Assembly (NCBI RefSeq): GCF_001613465.1
Contig: NZ_BDCK01000025.1
Span: 48,269 to 112,268, forward strand
Direction: 5' to 3'
Source of the DNA: Nocardia niwae NBRC 108934 = DSM 45340
Lineage (GTDB): Bacteria; Actinomycetota; Actinomycetes; Mycobacteriales; Mycobacteriaceae
DNA length: 64,000 bases
A model generated the notes under the pieces. That model did not search any database. It was not told the DNA's origin and saw only the letters and a program-made list of their open reading frames with translations. Positions 22,870 through 30,469 of the stretch are shown in pieces (within the stretch, counting starts at the first letter, position 1; each line of letters begins with the position of its first letter). Both the position numbers and the translations under genes were made by a program.

Positions 22870-23850
22870 CTACTTCGCCGCGGCGGCGAAGGCGGGCTCC
22901 AGCTTGTCCAGGATGTAGGGCACCGAGAGCGCCGTCGGCGTGTTCACGGCGCTGATCTCCTGGGTGGTGAGGAATACGACCGAGCCCTTCTTGACCGCGG
23001 GCAGGTCGGCGTATCCCGGCAACTGCCGGTACTTCTCGTCCAAGCCGGGGGCGTAACCGGCCAGCAACAGATCGGCGGTCAGCTCGTCGACCCGCTCGGG
23101 GGACAGGGCGAGCCTGCCCTGATCGGCGGCCGAGTCGGTGAGATTCTTCGGAATGCCGAGCCCCAGCTGGGCGAACACTTTCGACGACCCGTCGTTCGGG
23201 TCGGTCAGCACCATCAGCTGCGCCGGACCGGCCAGCCAGGTGCTGGCGAATGTCTTGCCCTGCAAGCCGGGGTTCGCGGCGGCGATGGCGGCTATCTTGT
23301 CGTCCACCTTCGCGATCGCCTTGTTCGCCTCGTCCTGCTTGCGCAGCACCTTGCCGAGCGTGGTGACCTGGTCCTGCCACGGCGCCACCGCCGCTTTGCT
23401 CAGCGCGGGCAGCGTCGGGGCGACGCGGGAGAGTTCGTCGTAGGTCTTCTGGTCGGCGATGAACGGGTCGACCAGGATCAGGTCCGGCTCCAGCGTCGCG
23501 ACCTGTTCGGCGAGGTTGCCGGTGGTGGTGAGGGACTTGGCCGACTCGAGGCTTTTGGGCTCCCACGGCGGCGTGCTCTTGGACGCCATCGCGACGTTGT
23601 CGAGGTATCCGATGGGAACGACGCCGAGCGCGAGCGTGGCGTCCAGCCATTGGTTGCCCAGGGCGACGATCTTCTCCGGGGTGCCTTCGACGGTCGTCTC
23701 GCCGCGGGCGTGGGTGATGGTCACCTTCTCGCCGCCCGATGCCGAGTCGTCCTCCGCGGATCCGCACGCGGTGACGGCGAGAGCGAAGACTCCCGTCAGC
23801 ACCGCCAGCGCCGCTCGTGACCAACGGCCGCCTGTCCGAACAGACTTCAT
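22870..23850 (-). CDS. Iron-siderophore ABC transporter substrate-binding lipoprotein (FecB/FepB-like)
   Basis: This 326-residue lipoprotein has a signal peptide ending in the lipobox V-T-A-C (Cys at about 27), so it is anchored outside the membrane. The periplasmic-binding fold of the COG0614 type is shown by V-E-G-T-P-E-K-I-V-A-L-G-N near the start, L-E-P-D-L-I-L-V-D in the first lobe and T-L-P-A-L-S-K. It probably captures the ferric siderophore; no permease or ATPase gene is adjacent. The ATG at 23848-23850 follows GGAAGG. An iron box (23876-23894) lies 26 bp upstream. It diverges from the DHA2 exporter gene. Confidence 0.88.
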   Translation of the reverse strand: MKSVRTGGRWSRAALAVLTGVFALAVTACGSAEDDSASGGEKVTITHARGETTVEGTPEKIVALGNQWLDATLALGVVPIGYLDNVAMASKSTPPWEPKSLESAKSLTTTGNLAEQVATLEPDLILVDPFIADQKTYDELSRVAPTLPALSKAAVAPWQDQVTTLGKVLRKQDEANKAIAKVDDKIAAIAAANPGLQGKTFASTWLAGPAQLMVLTDPNDGSSKVFAQLGLGIPKNLTDSAADQGRLALSPERVDELTADLLLAGYAPGLDEKYRQLPGYADLPAVKKGSVVFLTTQEISAVNTPTALSVPYILDKLEPAFAAAAK

Positions 23851-23875
23851 CTGTCGCACCTTCCTTCCAAGCAAG

Positions 23876-23894
23876 ATAGCCAAGGCTAACCTAT
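23876..23894. promoter_or_regulatory. Iron box upstream of the FecB-like gene
   Basis: Read leftwards, the site is ATAGGTTAGCCTTGGCTAT, matching the IdeR consensus at 14 of 19 positions. The left half-site is nearly complete and the right half weaker. Confidence 0.75.
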
Positions 23895-23949
23895 CTCGAT
23901 CGGGATGGACGACGGCGCGGGCGACCAACACCGGTTGATGGTTACATCC

Positions 23950-23967
23950 GCTAACTATATAGTTTGC
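23950..23967. promoter_or_regulatory. Palindromic operator candidate upstream of the DHA2 exporter
   Basis: GCTAACTATATAGTTTGC contains the perfect 12-bp palindrome AACTATATAGTT (23953-23964), extended by two further pairs with one central mismatch. The half-site GGTAACTAT recurs at 23971-23979. The AT-rich symmetry, 29 bp upstream of the exporter start, is typical of MarR- or TetR-type operators. No regulator gene adjoins. Confidence 0.55.
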
Positions 23968-23995
23968 GGTGGTAACTATCTGGTGAGAGGCTGCC

Positions 23996-25783
23996 GTGAC
24001 GAATTCATCCATCGACGTCGATCCGGGCGATGTCCGCACCATCCGGCGCCGGTTGCGCTACGACCGGGACCATCCGAACTACAAGTGGATCGTTCTGACC
24101 AACACCACACTCGGTGTGCTGCTCACCGCGGTCAATTCCTCGATCGTGCTGATCTCGCTGCCCGCGATCTTCCGTGGCGTCGGGCTCAACCCGCTCGAGG
24201 CGGGCAATGTCGGTTACCTGCTGTGGATGCTGATGGGTTACCTGCTCGCCACGGCCGTGCTGGTCGTGATGTTCGGGCGGCTCGGCGACATCTTCGGCCG
24301 CGTGCGGGTCTACAACCTCGGCTTCACCATTTTCGCGCTTTCGGCGGTCGCGCTGTCGTTCGACCCGTGGCACGGTGGCTCCGGCGCGTTGTGGATCATC
24401 ATCTGGCGCGTCGTCCAAGGGGTCGGCGGCGCGATGCTGACCGCCAACTCCTCGGCGATCCTCACCGATGCCTTCCCCGCGAGCCGGCGCGGCACCGCGC
24501 TCGGCATCAACATGGTCGCCGCGGTGGCGGGTTCGTTCTTCGGTCTGCTCATCGGCGGCGTGCTGTCGGAATGGGATTGGCGAGCCGTGTTCTGGGTCAG
24601 CGTCCCGATCGGCGTCCTCGGGGCCGTCTGGTCCTATCGCTCACTGCACGAAGTCGGCATCAGGACCGCGGGCAAGCTGGACTGGGCGGGGACAATCACC
24701 TTCGGCCTCGGGCTCACGGCGCTGCTCACCGGTATCACCTACGGCATCCAGCCCCACGGTGGGCACGCGACGGGCTGGACCAGCCCGTGGGTGCTGTCCG
24801 CGGTGTTCGGCGGCATCCTGCTGCTCGTCGCGTTCTGTGTGGTGGAGAGCCGGGTGCCCGACCCGATGTTCAACCTCGGGTTGTTCCGCCACCGCGCCTT
24901 CGGGCTCGGCAACTTCGCCAACCTGATGGTCTCGATCGGCCGCGGCGGCATGCAATTCATGCTCATCATCTGGTTGCAGGGCATCTGGCTTCCGCTGCAC
25001 GGTTACGACTTCGAGTCGACCCCGCTGTGGGCGGGCATCTACCTGCTGCCGATGACGATCGGATTCCTCGCCGCCGGACCGGTTTCCGGCTGGCTGTCCG
25101 ATCGCTACGGGCCCCGGCCGTTCACCACCGGCGGCGCGTTGCTGACGGGTGTGACTTTTCTGTTGCTGCTGGTCATCCCGGTGAACTTCGACTACTGGCT
25201 GTTCGCGTCGATCACCTTGCTCAACGGCGTCGGCAGCGGCCTGTTCTTCTCGCCGAACACCGCCGCGATCATGTCCAGCGTTCCCGCCGCTCAGCGCGGC
25301 GCGGCCTCCGGCATGCGCGGCACCCTCTTCAACGGCGGCAACGCGCTGTCGATGGGCATCTTCTTCTCCCTGATGGTCGTCGGGCTCGCGGCGAGCCTGC
25401 CCTCGGCGCTGGATTCGGGGTTGCGCGCCCAGGGCGTCTCCGCGGGAGCTGCCGCCGATCTGGCCGGAATGCCACCGGTGGCAAGCATGTTCGCCGCGTT
25501 TCTCGGCTACAACCCCATCCAGGAGCTACTCGGCCCGTCGGGCGAACTCGGCAAGCCAGGTGTCGACGCCGAAACCCTGACCGGCCAGGAGTTCTTCCCG
25601 AACTTGCTCACCGGCCCGTTCCATTCCGGATTGGTGGTGGTGTTCGTCGCGGCGGCCGTGATGATGTTTCTCGCCGCGGTGGCCTCGTGGTCCATCGGCG
25701 ACAAGTACGTCTACGACGAGGCGGCCGAGCAGGCCGAGGCCGATCAGGCGGCGGAGCCGAGCGCCGCGGTACCCGCTCGCTGA
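23996..25783 (+). CDS. DHA2-type MFS exporter, possible siderophore exporter
   Basis: This 595-residue, 14-TM major-facilitator protein has the motif-A-like loop G-R-L-G-D-I-F-G-R after TM2, the antiporter-type motif R-V-V-Q-G-V-G-G-A, and a long extracytoplasmic loop before the last TM (about residues 490-550). A charged N-terminal stretch of about 30 residues precedes TM1. The GTG at 23996 follows GAGAGG. It diverges from the FecB-like gene and sits beside nbtF, so siderophore export is a reasonable inference; drug efflux is the main alternative. The upstream dyad is not an iron box. Confidence 0.8.
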   Translation: MTNSSIDVDPGDVRTIRRRLRYDRDHPNYKWIVLTNTTLGVLLTAVNSSIVLISLPAIFRGVGLNPLEAGNVGYLLWMLMGYLLATAVLVVMFGRLGDIFGRVRVYNLGFTIFALSAVALSFDPWHGGSGALWIIIWRVVQGVGGAMLTANSSAILTDAFPASRRGTALGINMVAAVAGSFFGLLIGGVLSEWDWRAVFWVSVPIGVLGAVWSYRSLHEVGIRTAGKLDWAGTITFGLGLTALLTGITYGIQPHGGHATGWTSPWVLSAVFGGILLLVAFCVVESRVPDPMFNLGLFRHRAFGLGNFANLMVSIGRGGMQFMLIIWLQGIWLPLHGYDFESTPLWAGIYLLPMTIGFLAAGPVSGWLSDRYGPRPFTTGGALLTGVTFLLLLVIPVNFDYWLFASITLLNGVGSGLFFSPNTAAIMSSVPAAQRGAASGMRGTLFNGGNALSMGIFFSLMVVGLAASLPSALDSGLRAQGVSAGAAADLAGMPPVASMFAAFLGYNPIQELLGPSGELGKPGVDAETLTGQEFFPNLLTGPFHSGLVVVFVAAAVMMFLAAVASWSIGDKYVYDEAAEQAEADQAAEPSAAVPAR

Positions 25784-25852
25784 TCGGGGCCGCCGCGGCG
25801 ATCGGCCACTCGAGTTGGCCTCGCGCCGCGCGACGACATACCGTCGATCGAG

Positions 25853-26986
25853 ATGAACGCTGTTCCGGTTCCGGTGGTGCTGTCGGTTGTCGTCTTCGTC
25901 GCGCTCATGACCGCGGGGCGCTGGCTGCTCGTCGACGAGACGGCCACCGATCGGCTGATCAACCGTACGTTCAGCTGGAATCTCCTGGGTCTGCTGCTGT
26001 ACGAGGTGGCCGTCGCAGTGCATTGTCCCGACCTCGGGCCGCGCATCTACCTCGCCTGTGGTCTCCTGGCACTCGCCAGCTTCTTCGGGTTGGCCAGGCT
26101 CGTCGACGGCGCCGATGTGGCAGCCGTGCACCGGCGTCAGCGGCGATACGATGCGACGGCGGCCGCCGTCGCCGTTTCGCTGATCGTCGTCACACCGGTC
26201 CTGCGGTGGGCCTGGGGGATCGACTATGTCGAAGTCATCTGGACGGTGTCGGCGCTTCCCGGGGCCTTCTGTGGCTTGCTTTTCGGCCGTGCCTGCGTTC
26301 GCGAGTTGCGCGCCGGAGGCGTCGCGGTGCGAGAGAAGCTCACCTTCGCCGTGTTGTTCGCGTTCTCGGTCTATTGGTTGATCTCGATGACGATCATGGT
26401 CGGTCGCTCGCTCGCCGGTACGCCGCCGAGCGAACCGGGAAAGGCGTGGGCGGTCGCCGCGGTCCTCATGTTCTCCGCGGTGACCCTGTTGGCGGTGATT
26501 CCCCTGGTCACCGCGCTGATGGCGCGGACAGGTTGGGATCAGACCGGGCGCGCCTGCCGTCGGCTGCGGCCGCTGTGGCGAGATCTCACCGCCGTGGTAC
26601 CCGAAGTGGTCTTGGCCGAAGACCATTCCGCGCCCAGGGAAGCCACGTCCCAGCTCTACCGGATGACCGTCGAGATCTGGGACGCGCTGCTGCACTTGAA
26701 GCCCTATGTGCCCGCCTCGTCCGAGCCCGGCTCGCCCGAGTCGATCGACAACGACGCGCGCCACTATGCGTTTCAGGTCGCGCTGGCCGTGCGAGCCAAG
26801 CGCGACGGAAGCACGCCGGCCTCCAGCTCCGCCGTCGCGGGCGCGGCGCAGGCCGAGGTTCGTGATCGTGCGGCGGAATTCCGATTCCTGTTGGAACTGG
26901 CTCGTCTATGGCCGGGAGCCGTCGCCGCGGTGGATCACCGGTCGATGGGAGTGCAGACGCCGACGACCGCCGCCGTATCCCAGTAG
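25853..26986 (+). CDS. Seven-TM DUF6545/MAB_1171c-like membrane protein, copy 2
   Basis: This 377-residue paralogue of the protein at 17928 aligns over its whole length: the same G-R-W-L-L-V first segment, T-D-R-L/M-I-N, E-K-L-T..V-L-F, C-R-R-L-R-P-L-W, D-L-T-A-V-V-P-E-V-V-L and L-Y-R-M-T-V-E-I-W-D-A-L-L-H-L-K-P-Y. It has seven hydrophobic segments and then a cytoplasmic tail of about 150 residues. It begins 69 bp after the exporter stop on the same strand and could be cotranscribed with it. The C-terminus overlaps the convergent SnoaL-like gene by 52 bp. Function unknown. Confidence 0.75.
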   Translation: MNAVPVPVVLSVVVFVALMTAGRWLLVDETATDRLINRTFSWNLLGLLLYEVAVAVHCPDLGPRIYLACGLLALASFFGLARLVDGADVAAVHRRQRRYDATAAAVAVSLIVVTPVLRWAWGIDYVEVIWTVSALPGAFCGLLFGRACVRELRAGGVAVREKLTFAVLFAFSVYWLISMTIMVGRSLAGTPPSEPGKAWAVAAVLMFSAVTLLAVIPLVTALMARTGWDQTGRACRRLRPLWRDLTAVVPEVVLAEDHSAPREATSQLYRMTVEIWDALLHLKPYVPASSEPGSPESIDNDARHYAFQVALAVRAKRDGSTPASSSAVAGAAQAEVRDRAAEFRFLLELARLWPGAVAAVDHRSMGVQTPTTAAVSQ

Positions 26987-27375
26987 AACGGCCGTACCTC
27001 CGCGATGCGTCCATCGGCGAAGCCGATCGTCTGCAAGATCGCGAAGGTGAGTTCCCGGCCGGTCGCGCGGGCGCGGGCGTGTACCTCGGTGTGCACCACG
27101 GCGGTATCCCCGGTCGCGAGGAAGCGCTGCTCCCGCATATCGAATCTCTCCCAGGTGTCGCGCATGGCGCGGAAGAACCGCTCCATGCCGTCGTGGCCGC
27201 GCCAGGTTCCGCCATACGGCAGGCTCTCGGCTTGATGAAGCACCACCGAAGCGTGGAAGAACGGAGCCAGCAACTCGAACGAGGCGTTGCCCGGACCGCC
27301 TGCGGCCAGATATTGCGCTTCCGCCGCGTACATTCCGGTCAGGACGGTCATCGAGTCGGTCGTTGTCGGCGTCAT
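26935..27375 (-). CDS. SnoaL/NTF2-like protein
   Basis: This 146-residue protein has the alpha+beta-barrel pattern of SnoaL-like polyketide cyclase/isomerase-related proteins: helical N-terminus, W-R-G-H-D-G-M-E-R-F-F-R-A-M, then strands ending in D-G-R-I-A-E-V-R-P-F-Y-W-D-T. Such proteins bind small hydrophobic ligands or act as simple isomerases or hydrolases; no substrate can be named. The ATG at 27373-27375 was chosen because the fold begins right after it. It follows the cupin gene on the same strand with a strong hairpin in between. Confidence 0.7.
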   Translation of the reverse strand: MTPTTTDSMTVLTGMYAAEAQYLAAGGPGNASFELLAPFFHASVVLHQAESLPYGGTWRGHDGMERFFRAMRDTWERFDMREQRFLATGDTAVVHTEVHARARATGRELTFAILQTIGFADGRIAEVRPFYWDTAAVVGVCTPIDR

Positions 27376-27436
27376 GCGGCCAGTCTGTCCGCCGGGCGGT
27401 CGCCGGACCGGCGGTAATCGGTCGTCGCGGTACAGG

Positions 27437-27473
27437 GTTGTTCCCGCGCAGTGATCTCCTGCGCGGGAACAAC
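27437..27473. terminator. Terminator downstream of the cupin gene
   Basis: A perfect 15-bp stem (27437-27451 with 27459-27473) has a 7-nt loop, 6 bp beyond the cupin stop codon. It should limit read-through into the SnoaL-like gene. Confidence 0.85.
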
Positions 27474-27479
27474 GGCGAC

Positions 27480-27869
27480 TCACCGCGCGGCAACGGGCTC
27501 CTGCCTGGTTTCGTGGCGCAGCCCGATGGACATGATGTCGGACGGTTCGTCGAGCTCGATGCGATGCCAGCGGTTGCGGGGCACCACGAAAGCGGTGCCC
27601 GCGGTGAGGCGCACCATCGTCTCGTCGTCGCCGGGCCGCTCGGCGCGCAGGTAGAGGCGCACCGCACCGGCCAGACAGCACACCGCCTCGTCGCTGCCCG
27701 GGTGGATTTCCCACTGATCGGCATGGACGTCGGCATCGGATTCGACATGGAATGTCGCTAGCTGCCAGTCGCCGTCGCCGGTGCTCATCCGGCGGGCACC
27801 GGCTGCTACCCGGCCGTTCCGGCCGAAAAGGATCGCGCGGCCGAACAAGTCGATCGAGGTCTGGTTCAT
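27480..27869 (-). CDS. Cupin-domain protein
   Basis: This 129-residue single-domain cupin has a first motif around H-A-D-Q-W-E-I-H-P-G-S-D-E-A-V-C and a second motif V-V-P-R-N-R-W-H-R-I-E, which together would form a metal site with His and Glu ligands. Small cupins of this sort act as isomerases, dioxygenases or ligand sensors; the substrate is unknown. The ATG is at 27867-27869. It is on the same strand as the SnoaL-like gene but separated from it by a terminator. Confidence 0.7.
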   Translation of the reverse strand: MNQTSIDLFGRAILFGRNGRVAAGARRMSTGDGDWQLATFHVESDADVHADQWEIHPGSDEAVCCLAGAVRLYLRAERPGDDETMVRLTAGTAFVVPRNRWHRIELDEPSDIMSIGLRHETRQEPVAAR

Positions 27870-28223
27870 GGTGTGTCCTTCGATGAGATGGGTGAGACTT
27901 TCTCGGTCGGTCGATTGCGGCGTCCGAGAAGCGGGGGCAACGGAGCGGTCGAGGGTCGGCCGAGAGCAAGCGGGGCGCTTGCTCGGTGCAGTCCGAGCGA
28001 CATGGTGGGGTGGCGTATCCCGACGCTGTGGGCGGCAGGTCGATGGCCTCGTGCCGAAGGGTGAGTGCGCCGTTTGTGCGTCACCGTTTTCACCCGATGC
28101 TTTGTCGGGATCGATAGCGCACCCGCGTATGTGGTTCGGAGCCGTGAGAGGTTGCTGCTCGCGACCGGGGCAAGTGTGCGGCGACGACCCGACCGGCTTC
28201 GCTCGCGAGGCGCTCGGTGGCCT
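27870..28223. other. Intergenic stretch without a recognised gene
   Basis: This region lies between the cupin start and the end of the leftward efflux gene. It must hold the cupin promoter. A 45-codon leftward frame (28090-28227) overlaps the efflux stop as ATGA, but its basic, low-complexity product matches nothing I know and is probably chance. Confidence 0.6.
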
Positions 28224-29690
28224 TCATGGTCGCGCGGCGGAGAACCCGGCGGCCGTCTCGGCGCCCGGCGACATCGTGTCGGCTGCGGGCGTCGCTGTGG
28301 GAGTCGTGCGGTGCGTGCTCGGCAGCACAGTCGCGGCGACCACGCTCGCCACGGCGAAAAGCCCCGCAGCGCAGCCCAATGCGAGCGCGTATCCATCGTT
28401 CAGGGCGGCCGGTGCGGCGCTGTCTCCGGTGCGTGCCGCCGCAATGGTGGCGAGCGCGGCCACTCCGACGCAGCCGCCCAGCTGGCGCGCGCTGTTGAAC
28501 ACCCCGGAGGCCATGCCCGCTTCGTGCGGCGCGACGCCCGTGGTCGCGGCGGCGGCCACCGGAGCCAGGCACAGTCCGAGACCGAAGCCGCCGAGCAGCG
28601 AAGGGCCGAGGACGTCGGCGAGGAAGCCGCCGTCGGCGCTGATGAACGCGAACCAGCCGATACCGGCCGTGGTCAGCACCCCGCCGAGAACGAGCGCCGC
28701 TTTCGGCGATCGCGTGCCGCCCACGCGGGTGGCCACCACCGTCCCGGCGATGACGCTGAGCGAGAACGGCACGAAAGCCGCGCCCGCCGCGCCCGCGCTC
28801 ATGCCCAGTACCTGCTGTTGATACAGCGACACCAGATAGAACGCGCTGAATTGTCCCGCTCCGGCCAGAAATACGAACACATTCGCGCCCGTCACCCAGC
28901 GGTTGCCGAACAGTCCGAGCCGGACCAATGGCGTCGATGTCCGTGCCTCGACGGCGAGAAAAGCCGCGAGCAGCACCGCTCCTGAGCCGAGGGTGACCGC
29001 CGTGGCGGCGGAGAGCCAACCGTGGTGTTCACTGCGCACCACGCCCACCACCAGCAAACCTATTGCGCTGGTGCCGAGCGCAGCGCCCGGCACATCGATC
29101 CGAGCTCGCCCACTCACTCGATCGGCCGCCACGCCGGCCACCGCCGCGACCGAGGCGATCGCCACTATCGGGACGTTGATGAACATCACCCAGCGCCAGT
29201 CGGCGTACTCGGTCAGCAATCCACCCACCAGCACGCCGAGCGCGCCGCCCGCCGCGTTCACCGCGCTCCACACGCCGAGTGCCCGCACCCGGGCGGGTCC
29301 TTCCGGAAATGTCGTGGTCAGCGTGGCCAGAGCGGCGGGCGCCACGGCCGCCGCCGCGAGGCCCTGAATCGCTCGCGCGGTGACGAGCTGCCACGGCTGC
29401 TGCGCGAATCCGCCGGCCAGCGAGGCGATGCCGAACACAGCGAGCCCGGCGGTGAGCAGTCTGCGCCGCCCGAACAGGTCACACGCCTTCCCGCCGAGCA
29501 GCAGGAATCCGCCGAAGGTCAGCGCGTAGACGTGCACCACCCACGCCAGATCGACCGGGGCGAAGCCCAGATCGGCGCGGATGGCGGGTAGCGCGACGTT
29601 CACCACCGCGAGGTCCAACGCGACCATGAACTGCGCGACGGCCACCGCCGTCAACGCGACGCCCGGCCGCCCGAGAGAGTTTCTATACAT
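28224..29690 (-). CDS. DHA2 (EmrB/QacA-type) MFS efflux protein
   Basis: This 488-residue, 14-TM drug:H+ antiporter-family protein has D-L-A-V-V-N-V-A-L-P in TM1 (the D1 signature), G-G-K-A-C-D-L-F-G-R-R-R as loop motif A, and the G-x8-G-x3-G-P-x2-G-G motif-C region in the fifth segment (V-N-A-A-G-G-A-L-G-V-L-V-G-G). It diverges from a TetR-type regulator, and a palindrome overlaps its start codon, so it is probably induced by a ligand of that repressor. The ATG at 29688-29690 sits inside the operator-like sequence. Confidence 0.88.
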   Translation of the reverse strand: MYRNSLGRPGVALTAVAVAQFMVALDLAVVNVALPAIRADLGFAPVDLAWVVHVYALTFGGFLLLGGKACDLFGRRRLLTAGLAVFGIASLAGGFAQQPWQLVTARAIQGLAAAAVAPAALATLTTTFPEGPARVRALGVWSAVNAAGGALGVLVGGLLTEYADWRWVMFINVPIVAIASVAAVAGVAADRVSGRARIDVPGAALGTSAIGLLVVGVVRSEHHGWLSAATAVTLGSGAVLLAAFLAVEARTSTPLVRLGLFGNRWVTGANVFVFLAGAGQFSAFYLVSLYQQQVLGMSAGAAGAAFVPFSLSVIAGTVVATRVGGTRSPKAALVLGGVLTTAGIGWFAFISADGGFLADVLGPSLLGGFGLGLCLAPVAAAATTGVAPHEAGMASGVFNSARQLGGCVGVAALATIAAARTGDSAAPAALNDGYALALGCAAGLFAVASVVAATVLPSTHRTTPTATPAADTMSPGAETAAGFSAARP

Positions 29691-29695
29691 GTATA
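29684..29695. promoter_or_regulatory. TetR-type operator overlapping the efflux start codon
   Basis: TATACATGTATA is a perfect 12-bp palindrome whose centre contains the ATG of the leftward efflux gene. It is flanked by A/T-rich bases in an otherwise GC-rich region. A divergent TetR family gene begins 47 bp away, which makes it the likely binding site. Confidence 0.7.
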
Positions 29696-29741
29696 AAAAC
29701 TAGCGCGATGGGACGCCCCGTGTCCATACCCGGCTCGGGGG

Positions 29742-30422
29742 ATGGGTGAAGATGGACCAATGCCGAGCTCGTCGTCGCAGTCCCAGCGCACCGGCCGACC
29801 TGCGCGTATCTCCCGGGCGGAGATCGTCGCGTCGGCCAACTCCGTGATCGGGGCGGAGGGTGTGGAGAAGCTGACCATGCGCCGCCTCGCCGCCGAACTC
29901 GGTTGCACGCCGATGGCGCTCTACCACCACGTCCGGGATAAGGAAGACCTGCTGCGGCTGCTGCTCAACGACTACGCCGAGCAGGTGGTGTGGCCGGATC
30001 TGCCGGAGGATCCGCGACAGCGCGTCCGCGTGGCGGCGCGGGCCATGCGCGACGCGCTCGCCGCGCGCCCGTGGGTCGTCGAAATACTCGCCGCCGACGA
30101 CCTTCTCGGTGTTTCCGCGCTCTGGGTCACCGAATCGATCGTGGACGGGTTCGTCGCGGGGGGCCTGCCGGTGGATCGCGCCGTCCACGCCTACCGGGCC
30201 ATCTGGCAGTACACGGCGGGCAACCTCATCGTGCGCGCCCGTTCCGCCCGCCGGGCCGGGGAGGACCGCCCCACCTTCCGCGCGCAGGTCTTCGCCGACC
30301 TCGACCCCGAGACCTACCCCCGCCTGGCCGCCCTCGGCCCCGGTTACGTGTCCCTCGCCGCCCAGGACACCTACGACCTCGGCCTCGACGCCCTCATCGA
30401 CGGCCTGCTCCGGTCCGCATAG
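29742..30422 (+). CDS. TetR/AcrR family regulator
   Basis: This 226-residue repressor has an N-terminal helix-turn-helix (about residues 26-70) with I-V-A-S-A-N...G-V-E-K-L-T-M-R-R-L-A-A-E-L-G-C-T-P-M-A-L-Y-H-H-V, followed by an all-helical ligand-binding domain of the TetR_C kind. It is the probable controller of the divergent DHA2 pump and its own gene. The ATG at 29742 is used; an in-frame ATG at 29760 is equally possible, as neither has a strong ribosome site. It converges on the M13 peptidase gene. Confidence 0.88.
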   Translation: MGEDGPMPSSSSQSQRTGRPARISRAEIVASANSVIGAEGVEKLTMRRLAAELGCTPMALYHHVRDKEDLLRLLLNDYAEQVVWPDLPEDPRQRVRVAARAMRDALAARPWVVEILAADDLLGVSALWVTESIVDGFVAGGLPVDRAVHAYRAIWQYTAGNLIVRARSARRAGEDRPTFRAQVFADLDPETYPRLAALGPGYVSLAAQDTYDLGLDALIDGLLRSA

Positions 30423-30425
30423 CAA

Positions 30426-30453
30426 TCGAGCCCGCCACGACGGGCGGGCTCGA
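30426..30453. terminator. Bidirectional terminator between the TetR and M13 peptidase genes
   Basis: An 11-bp stem (30426-30436 with 30443-30453) with a 6-nt loop fills the 47-bp gap between convergent genes. Confidence 0.8.
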
Positions 30454-30469
30454 ATGCTCGATCACATGC

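Noticed and set aside
23905..26865. A 986-codon rightward frame overlapping the exporter and DUF6545 genes
   Set aside because: Low-complexity Arg-rich translation out of frame with two well-supported membrane proteins.
28090..28227. Small leftward gene after the DHA2 efflux gene
   Set aside because: Although it overlaps the stop as ATGA, the 45-residue product is basic low-complexity sequence with no ribosome site.
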